DNA from: an uncultured Rivibacter sp.
Lineage (GTDB): Bacteria; Pseudomonadota; Gammaproteobacteria; Burkholderiales; Burkholderiaceae
NCBI GenBank assembly: GCA_946480925.1
Contig: CAMLLU010000138.1
Location: forward strand, 1-6,062
Reading direction: 5' to 3'
DNA: 6,062 bases
Numbering within the stretch: the stretch's first letter is position 1; the number at the start of each line of letters is the position of its first letter. This document shows positions 1 to 4,224 of this stretch, piece by piece. The notes beneath the pieces were generated by a model. The model saw only the letters and a program-made list of their open reading frames with translations. It made no database searches and had not been told where the DNA came from. The position numbers and the translations under genes are program-made.

Positions 1-1697
1 GCGCCGCCCACCGCGGTGAGCTGCTGGTCTTTCACCGTGTAGTGGAAGACGCCGAAGGCCACGCGGGCGCGGCTGTCGAACAGGTCGGCCTTGATGCCGG
101 CCTCGATGGAGGTGTTGGTTTCCGGCTCGGCGATGGACTGGCCGTTGAACTGCGCGGCGCCCTGCACGCTGGCCGCGCGGAAGCCGTTGGCCACGCGGGC
201 GTACAGGTTCACGTCGGGGCTGAGCGTGTAGGTGCCGCTCATGTCCCAGCTGGCCTTGCTCTTCGAGAGGCTGGCGCTCGTGGGGCCGGCCGCCTGGAGT
301 TGCTCGAACGTGGCGGGCGCGCCGAAGCCGGGGCTGAAGTAGTCCTCGACCGCGAAGTCCTTCTTGTCGTAGGTGTAGCGCAGGCCGCTGCGCAGTTTCA
401 GCGCGGGCGTGGCGGCATAGGTGAGCGCGCCGAACACGGCGTAGGCGGTGTTCTTCTGGCGCGAGCGCTCGTAGGCGTTCTGCACGCCGCCGCTGGTGGA
501 GTCGTAGCCGAAGCTCTCCATCTTGAAGTCTTCGTTGAAGTAGTACAGGCCTGCCTGCCAGCCCAGCGGGGCGCTGGTGTTCGACTCCAGGCGCAGCTCC
601 TGCGTGAACTGGTAGTGCTTCGGAATGCCGTCGGCCGTTTCCACCTGGAACGGAATGGTGCCCGGGCCCGAGGGCGTGCCGCCGTCGATGTCGCCTCGGC
701 TGAAGGCGTCCACCGTCTCCCATGCGGTGATGGAGTACAGCGACACGTCGCCCAGCCCCCAGCGCAGCCGTGCGTTGGCGCCCTTGCTGGTGAGCGTGGA
801 TTCGTTCCTGCCGTCGATGGAGATCTTGCGCTCGTCGAAGCCGGCGACGAGGTCGTTGGTGCCGGGCTGGATGATGTTGGCGCGGAACAGCCGCGCCGAG
901 CCGCTGAAGTCGCGTGCGTGCACGTTGAACAGCGCGCTGAAGTCCTTGTGCGGCTGGAACAGCACCTGCGCGCGCACCGCGGCATCGCGGTAGCCCTCGA
1001 GGTCTTGCGTGGGGCCGGCGTCGTTGGTGTTCTCGACCCAGTCGTCGCGGCGTTGCACCAGCGTCGAGACGCGCAGCGCCCAGTCTTCGGCCATGGGCGC
1101 ATTCACCGCGCCTTCGAAGTTGGTGGTGCCGAAGGTGCCGTACGAAAGGCTGCCGTAGCCTTCGAACTTGTTGAGCCTGGGTTTGGCCGAGTCGAACTTC
1201 ACCACGCCGCCGGGCGTGTTGCGGCCGAAGAGCGTGCCTTGCGGGCCGCGCAGCACTTCCACCTGCTCGAGGTCGAACACCGGGAAGCCCTTGAGGATGG
1301 GGTTTTCCTGCACCACGTCGTCATAGACGAGCGACACGGGCTGCGAGGCGTTGAGGCGGAAGTCGGTGTTGCCGTAGCCGCGGATGTAGAAGCGCGGGAA
1401 GGCGCGGCCGAACGACGACTCGATGTTGAGGCTGGGCACGCGGCCCGAGAGGAAGCGCACGTCTTCGCCGCCGGAATTGAGCACGTCGAGCTTCTCGCCG
1501 CTCAAGGTGCTCACTGACACCGGCACGTCCTTGATGTTCTCTGCGCGCCGCTCGGCGGTCACCGTCACGGTGCCGAGCTTGGCAGGCGAGGACGATTCGG
1601 CGGGTTGGGGCTCCGACTGCGCCAAGGCGGTGCCTTGCACGAGCGCGAGTGCGATCGCTGCTGCAAGAGGGTGCAAGGCTGGAGTGCGGTGAGACAT
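1..1697 (-). CDS. TonB-dependent outer-membrane receptor (3' end outside window)
   Basis: Outer-membrane beta-barrel receptor that imports a ligand using energy passed on by TonB-ExbBD. The frame stays open from the ATG at 1697 to the left edge, giving 565 residues; the family usually has 700-800, so the last barrel strands and the stop lie outside. Residues 1-26 form a signal peptide (hydrophobic AAAIALALVQ, cleavage after ALA26). A TonB-box-like LGTVTVTA follows at 41-48, then the plug domain with DVPVSVS at 57-63 and the hallmark LRGPQGTLFGRN at 149-160. The rest is alternating barrel sequence, for example ANGFRAAS and, near residue 534, GIKADLFDSR. No N-terminal secretin/STN extension is present, so FecA-type signalling to an anti-sigma factor is unlikely. 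The start is set by GAGGAG four bases upstream and by the signal peptide. It lies 51 bases after the NUP gene and is probably its operon partner. The ligand cannot be read from the receptor; a nucleoside-type ligand is inferred from the neighbours only. Confidence 0.95.
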   Translation of the reverse strand, partial: MSHRTPALHPLAAAIALALVQGTALAQSEPQPAESSSPAKLGTVTVTAERRAENIKDVPVSVSTLSGEKLDVLNSGGEDVRFLSGRVPSLNIESSFGRAFPRFYIRGYGNTDFRLNASQPVSLVYDDVVQENPILKGFPVFDLEQVEVLRGPQGTLFGRNTPGGVVKFDSAKPRLNKFEGYGSLSYGTFGTTNFEGAVNAPMAEDWALRVSTLVQRRDDWVENTNDAGPTQDLEGYRDAAVRAQVLFQPHKDFSALFNVHARDFSGSARLFRANIIQPGTNDLVAGFDERKISIDGRNESTLTSKGANARLRWGLGDVSLYSITAWETVDAFSRGDIDGGTPSGPGTIPFQVETADGIPKHYQFTQELRLESNTSAPLGWQAGLYYFNEDFKMESFGYDSTSGGVQNAYERSRQKNTAYAVFGALTYAATPALKLRSGLRYTYDKKDFAVEDYFSPGFGAPATFEQLQAAGPTSASLSKSKASWDMSGTYTLSPDVNLYARVANGFRAASVQGAAQFNGQSIAEPETNTSIEAGIKADLFDSRARVAFGVFHYTVKDQQLTAVGG

Positions 1698-1698
1698 G

Positions 1699-1728
1699 GG
1701 GCTCCTCAGGTTTGTGGTGGGGGAGCCC
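1699..1728 (-). promoter_or_regulatory. Hairpin covering the receptor gene's ribosome binding site
   Basis: In the 51-base gap before the receptor gene, the minus-strand transcript reads GGGCTCC (1728-1722), a 16-base loop, then GGAGCCC (1705-1699), one C, and the ATG at 1697. The 7-bp arms are perfectly complementary. The right arm holds most of the Shine-Dalgarno sequence GAGGAG (1707-1702), so folding would hide it. No U-run follows, so this is not a rho-independent terminator. A role in limiting receptor translation is inference. Confidence 0.5.
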
Positions 1729-1748
1729 GTCTGCAATGCCTGTGCCAC

Positions 1749-2807
1749 CTACTTCGGCACACCGTCCTTCCAGAGCTCCCACCGCGCCACGATGTCGCGC
1801 ACCAGCGGGCCGCCGGCGATCACGAGGTTCTTCGTGGCCGGTACGAAGCCGCCGGTCGCACCACTGGTGGAGGCCATGAGAGAGGCATGGGCCGTCTGCC
1901 CCGGATAGGGGCGGTCGAAGTTGGAGGCGGTGCGCAGCACGGCCAGGCGCTTCACGTCGGCACGCCCTGCGGCGGTGGCGCGGGCCAGCGCGTTGTAGGT
2001 GGCGTTGTCTTCCTGCTGCGTGGTGCAGTAGGTGGCTTGGCCGTCGCTCAGCAGCTTGGCCCATTCGGTGGCGTGCTGGCCGAGCTTGTGGCCGTGGAAC
2101 CAGGTGTCACCGGCCATCGTGTCGCACTGTGTCACGCGCGGCGGCTGGTTGGCCGGGGCGTGGCGGTAGTGCTGGCGATAGGCCTGGGCCTCCTTGCTGT
2201 CTTCGAGCTTGACGTTGCGGCTCAGCTGCAGTGCCTGCTGCAGCAAGGCCTCGTCGAGCTGGAAGGCTTCGGTGCGGTAGTCGAACTTGGGTTTTTCGCC
2301 CGGGCCCTTGGTCATGATGCCGAAGTAGCCGCTCTTCCAGCCGGGCGGCATTTCGCGTGCGTCGATCTCGTGCGCGATGCCGAAGTCGATGAGCCAGCGC
2401 GCCCAGGCGGCGGTGCCCAGCGTGCCGTGCGTGGGGTCGATGCCGGCGATGCCGCTCACCAGCACGTAGGCCTGGCGCAGGTCGAAGCGCGGGTCGAGCG
2501 CAACGGCGAGCGTGGAGGAGGCTGCGTTGGTGTGACCCATGCCGGTGGTGAGCAGGCACACGTCGTCGGTGTTGCACTTGAGCGCGGGGTAGTCCTCGCT
2601 CAGGCCCGGCACGGGGATCTCCTGCGTGAGCGAAAACGGCTCGACCCAGGGCGCGGCCTCGGGGCCGAACATCGTGACGATGAGCACCTTGAGGGCGCGT
2701 GGCTTCGGGGCAGGCTTTTCATTTTCAGCGGTCTGCGCGCAGGCACTGCCGGCAAGCAGCGCGACCAGGCTGAAGGCGAGGGCGGCGATGTGGTGTGCGG
2801 GCTTCAT
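1749..2807 (-). CDS. Exported purine nucleoside permease (NUP) family protein
   Basis: A 352-residue protein of the NUP family, named after the Candida albicans purine nucleoside permease. The N-terminus is a signal peptide with cleavage likely after ACA24; Cys23 gives a weak lipobox (GSAC) lacking the usual Leu, so a lipoprotein is possible but less likely. Family-type segments include VTMFGPEAAPW (44-54), TGMGHTNAA (88-96), SGIAGIDP (118-125), DTMAGDTW (229-236), QQEDNATYNAL from 264, and RTASNFDRP (292-300). There is no transmembrane helix after the signal peptide, so a true permease role is doubtful. The FGxEA and SGIAG segments resemble the nucleoside phosphorylase/nucleosidase fold and match the upstream gene. 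Cysteines at 78, 84, 228 and 261 could form disulfides, fitting the periplasm. The ATG overlaps the upstream stop (ATGA) and has no visible Shine-Dalgarno, so translation is probably coupled. Substrate is inferred to be a purine nucleoside from family naming; the reaction is not established here. Confidence 0.9.
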   Translation of the reverse strand: MKPAHHIAALAFSLVALLAGSACAQTAENEKPAPKPRALKVLIVTMFGPEAAPWVEPFSLTQEIPVPGLSEDYPALKCNTDDVCLLTTGMGHTNAASSTLAVALDPRFDLRQAYVLVSGIAGIDPTHGTLGTAAWARWLIDFGIAHEIDAREMPPGWKSGYFGIMTKGPGEKPKFDYRTEAFQLDEALLQQALQLSRNVKLEDSKEAQAYRQHYRHAPANQPPRVTQCDTMAGDTWFHGHKLGQHATEWAKLLSDGQATYCTTQQEDNATYNALARATAAGRADVKRLAVLRTASNFDRPYPGQTAHASLMASTSGATGGFVPATKNLVIAGGPLVRDIVARWELWKDGVPK

Positions 2808-3880
2808 GGCTGTTGCGTTTCGGTGTTGTGCGGTTTTTTCTGCGGTTGCTTTTTCCAGGCTTCCAGGAAGGCGAGCGTGACGGCCGAGGCGTTGGCTTCG
2901 GCCAGGCCGCTGCCGAAGAACGCGCCGACGTCTTGCGTGTGGTCGCCGCCGGCCAGGTCGGACAGGCTGCGAAAGCCGATGTAGGGCACGCGGTTCGCGT
3001 AGGCCACGTGGCCGAGCGCGGCGGTTTCCATGTCCACGGCTTCGGCCTGCAGCGTTTCGAACACGTAGCGGCGGTACTGCGGGTTGGCCAGGAAGGCCGT
3101 GCCCGAAATGCCACGCCCGCCCACCACGAGCTGCGGCGTGGTGCTCACGCACAGGCTGGGGTTCTTGGGGCCGCAGCGCTGCAGCGTGGGCGACAGCGAG
3201 CGCGCCACGGCCAGCATCTGCGGGTCGGCCTGGTAGTCGAAGCGGAACTCGCCCTGCGGCGCATTGCCGCTGTGCATCACGAAGTTCTCTCGCATGAAAA
3301 GGCCGGTGGACACGGGCCCCGACGGCGTGTCGACGCGGTAGTCGGGCAGGGGCTTGCCGCTGGCGTCGAGCGCGAGCTTCAAGCCCAGGCAGCTCACGTC
3401 GGTGGCGGCGCCGCAGGGCGCGGGCACGTTGCCGTCGGCGTTCCAGTACACCTCCATCGGCATCACCCAGCTGGCGGGCACGAGCACGTCGCCCACGTGG
3501 CGCGCCGGGTTCACGCCGCCGGCGATGCCGCTCATCACCAGCCGCTCGAGGGAGAAGTGGTCGAGCATGAGCTGCGTGACCATGGTGGCGTTGATCATGC
3601 TCACGCCCGACAGCACGATCACCACGCGGTTGCCGCGCAGCATGCCGGTGGTGAAGCGGTTGCCGTTGATGCTGTGGGTGCGCTTGCCCGTGGTCTGCGC
3701 CACCAGGATGTCGGCTTCGGCGCCGAAGGCCGAGACGATGCCGATGCGGGGCGTGCAGTCGGTGAGGCAGCGTTGGTGTGGCGGCGTGGCGCCGGCCTGC
3801 GCGGTGGTGGTTGCGAGCGCCAGCAGCAGCCAGCAGGCGGCATGGCCGAGCACACGCCGCAAAGCGTGATCGAAGGGCAT
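2804..3880 (-). CDS. Periplasmic MTA/SAH-nucleosidase-like protein (nucleoside phosphorylase superfamily)
   Basis: A 358-residue exported enzyme of the PNP/UDP phosphorylase superfamily, closest in motifs to 5'-methylthioadenosine/S-adenosylhomocysteine nucleosidase, which cleaves the N-glycosidic bond of adenosine-type nucleosides. Residues 1-29 form a signal peptide (WLLLALATT core, cleavage after AQA29). By-eye alignment to E. coli MTAN places all three catalytic residues: Glu55 in RIGIVSAFGAEAD (Glu12), Glu285 in VDMETAA (Glu174) and Asp308 in RSLSDLAGG (Asp197). The SGIAGG turn is at 117-122. It is over 100 residues longer than cytoplasmic MTAN (about 232), partly from the signal peptide and partly from an insertion between about residues 130 and 270. 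Six mature cysteines, including C38 and C42, suggest disulfides. The start at 3880 is preferred over the in-frame ATG at 3940 because AGGGGAGG lies five bases upstream and the signal peptide begins there. First gene of the minus-strand operon. Whether it hydrolyses or phosphorolyses, and which nucleoside, is not shown. Confidence 0.9.
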   Translation of the reverse strand: MPFDHALRRVLGHAACWLLLALATTTAQAGATPPHQRCLTDCTPRIGIVSAFGAEADILVAQTTGKRTHSINGNRFTTGMLRGNRVVIVLSGVSMINATMVTQLMLDHFSLERLVMSGIAGGVNPARHVGDVLVPASWVMPMEVYWNADGNVPAPCGAATDVSCLGLKLALDASGKPLPDYRVDTPSGPVSTGLFMRENFVMHSGNAPQGEFRFDYQADPQMLAVARSLSPTLQRCGPKNPSLCVSTTPQLVVGGRGISGTAFLANPQYRRYVFETLQAEAVDMETAALGHVAYANRVPYIGFRSLSDLAGGDHTQDVGAFFGSGLAEANASAVTLAFLEAWKKQPQKKPHNTETQQP

Positions 3881-3885
3881 GGGTG

Positions 3886-3893
3886 CCTCCCCT
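3886..3893 (-). promoter_or_regulatory. Ribosome binding site deciding the nucleosidase start
   Basis: Minus-strand AGGGGAGG ends five bases before the ATG at 3880. It is a strong Shine-Dalgarno match and selects this start over the in-frame ATG at 3940, which would put 20 polar residues ahead of the signal peptide. Confidence 0.75.
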
Positions 3894-3973
3894 TTCTTCG
3901 TTGGTGGTGAGTCGAGCTGTTTGCCGCAGGCAATAGCCATGCCTGTTGTGCCAGAAGCAGAAAGTTCCAGCGA

Positions 3974-3996
3974 CTAGGGACATATCCCGATAGGGC
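3974..3996. repeat. Interleaved inverted repeats (CTAGGGACATATCCCGATAG region)
   Basis: Three overlapping dyads share this stretch: GGGA-CATA-TCCC (3977-3988), TATC-CC-GATA (3983-3992) and CCC-GATA-GGG (3986-3995). TAGGG also occurs twice in direct orientation (3975 and 3991). Such layered half-sites are typical of operators bound by dimeric regulators. The site lies about 95 bases upstream of the nucleosidase start, a suitable distance for an activator or repressor. I cannot name the regulator. Confidence 0.4.
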
Positions 3997-4003
3997 CGTG
4001 CTG

Positions 4004-4018
4004 CGGGCAGGCTGCCCG
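4004..4018. repeat. Palindrome CGGGCA-GGC-TGCCCG (copy 1)
   Basis: A 15-base palindrome with perfect 6-bp arms around a 3-base centre (7-bp arms around one base as DNA). The same arms and spacing recur at 4159-4173. It is followed by five A on the plus strand, not T, so it does not form a terminator in that direction; on the minus strand the T-run precedes the hairpin. A DNA-binding site is the simplest reading. Confidence 0.45.
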
Positions 4019-4053
4019 AAAAAGCGGCAGCCGCATGCTGTGACCGCTCAATA

Positions 4054-4065
4054 ACGCGCGCGCGT
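4054..4065. repeat. 12-bp perfect palindrome of alternating CG
   Basis: ACGCGCGCGCGT is self-complementary over 12 bases. Alternating CG can adopt Z-DNA under supercoiling, but it may equally be a chance low-complexity stretch in GC-rich DNA. No function is assigned. Confidence 0.3.
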
Positions 4066-4101
4066 GAGCAAGCCTGGTGCCCCTTGCGGAGGTGGTCTCG
4101 T

Positions 4102-4112
4102 TTGGTTACCAA
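4102..4112. repeat. Inverted repeat TTGGT-T-ACCAA
   Basis: Perfect 5-bp arms around one base. Being AT-richer than its surroundings, it stands out as a possible operator half-site pair, 113 bases before the protease ATG. It overlaps the weak -10 candidate at 4107. Function is inference. Confidence 0.3.
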
Positions 4113-4158
4113 CTGCCGCCGCGACGGCGTTGTCCTTGGTTGTGAAGCCGGGGCGCTT

Positions 4159-4173
4159 CGGGCATCTTGCCCG
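4159..4173. repeat. Palindrome CGGGCA-TCT-TGCCCG (copy 2)
   Basis: Same 6-bp arms and 3-base centre as the copy at 4004-4018, with centres 155 bp apart; only the three central bases differ. One copy is nearer each of the divergent genes, as expected if one regulator served both, though two copies in GC-rich DNA could also arise by chance. Confidence 0.45.
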
Positions 4174-4174
4174 C

Positions 4175-4197
4175 CGGCCCGCAAACCCCGCGGGCCG
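4175..4197 (+). repeat. Strong 8-bp GC hairpin upstream of the protease gene
   Basis: CGGCCCGC (4175-4182) and GCGGGCCG (4190-4197) are perfectly complementary around the 7-base loop AAACCCC. It ends 18 bases before the Shine-Dalgarno and 27 bases before the ATG. No T-run follows, so it is not a canonical terminator. If it lies in the 5' leader it could stabilise the mRNA or affect its translation; this is inference. Confidence 0.5.
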
Positions 4198-4215
4198 AAC
4201 TCAATCTTCACAAGC

Positions 4216-4220
4216 GGAGG
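4216..4220 (+). promoter_or_regulatory. Ribosome binding site of the protease gene
   Basis: GGAGG sits four bases before the ATG at 4225 and, with the signal peptide that follows directly, fixes this start. Confidence 0.75.
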
Positions 4221-4224
4221 ACAC

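Larger units (their letters stand above)
3881..4224. promoter_or_regulatory. Divergent intergenic region with clustered inverted repeats
   Basis: This 344-base gap separates the minus-strand nucleosidase operon from the plus-strand protease gene and must hold promoters for both. I see no convincing coding sequence: open frames through it are continuations of shadow frames and lack start signals. I could not find a good sigma-70 -35/-10 pair for either direction; TTGCGG (4084) with TACCAA (4107) at 17-base spacing is a weak plus-strand candidate only. The region holds several symmetric elements, listed separately. Confidence 0.6.

Noticed and set aside
42..1517. A 491-residue plus-strand open frame.
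   Set aside because: It is antisense to the TonB-dependent receptor, has Ala/Gly/Val/Arg/His-rich composition typical of shadow frames in GC-rich DNA, and shows no recognisable motif.
1605..2984. A 459-residue plus-strand open frame.
   Set aside because: It is antisense to the receptor start, NUP and the nucleosidase end, all of which have clear family motifs. Its composition is that of a shadow frame.
2795..3910. A 371-residue plus-strand open frame.
   Set aside because: It is antisense to the nucleosidase, whose catalytic motifs are all in the other frame.
3878..3940. The upstream in-frame ATG at 3940 as the nucleosidase start.
   Set aside because: It has no clear Shine-Dalgarno and would add 20 polar residues before the signal peptide; the ATG at 3880 has a strong ribosome site.
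3934..3955. A possible sigma-54 promoter (minus-strand TGGCAC followed by GC) upstream of the nucleosidase.
   Set aside because: The GC element is two bases too close for the -24/-12 spacing and TTGC is not matched.
4004..4024. A hairpin followed by an A-run that resembles a terminator.
   Set aside because: On the plus strand the run is A, not T; on the minus strand the T-run comes before the stem. No gene ends there in either direction.
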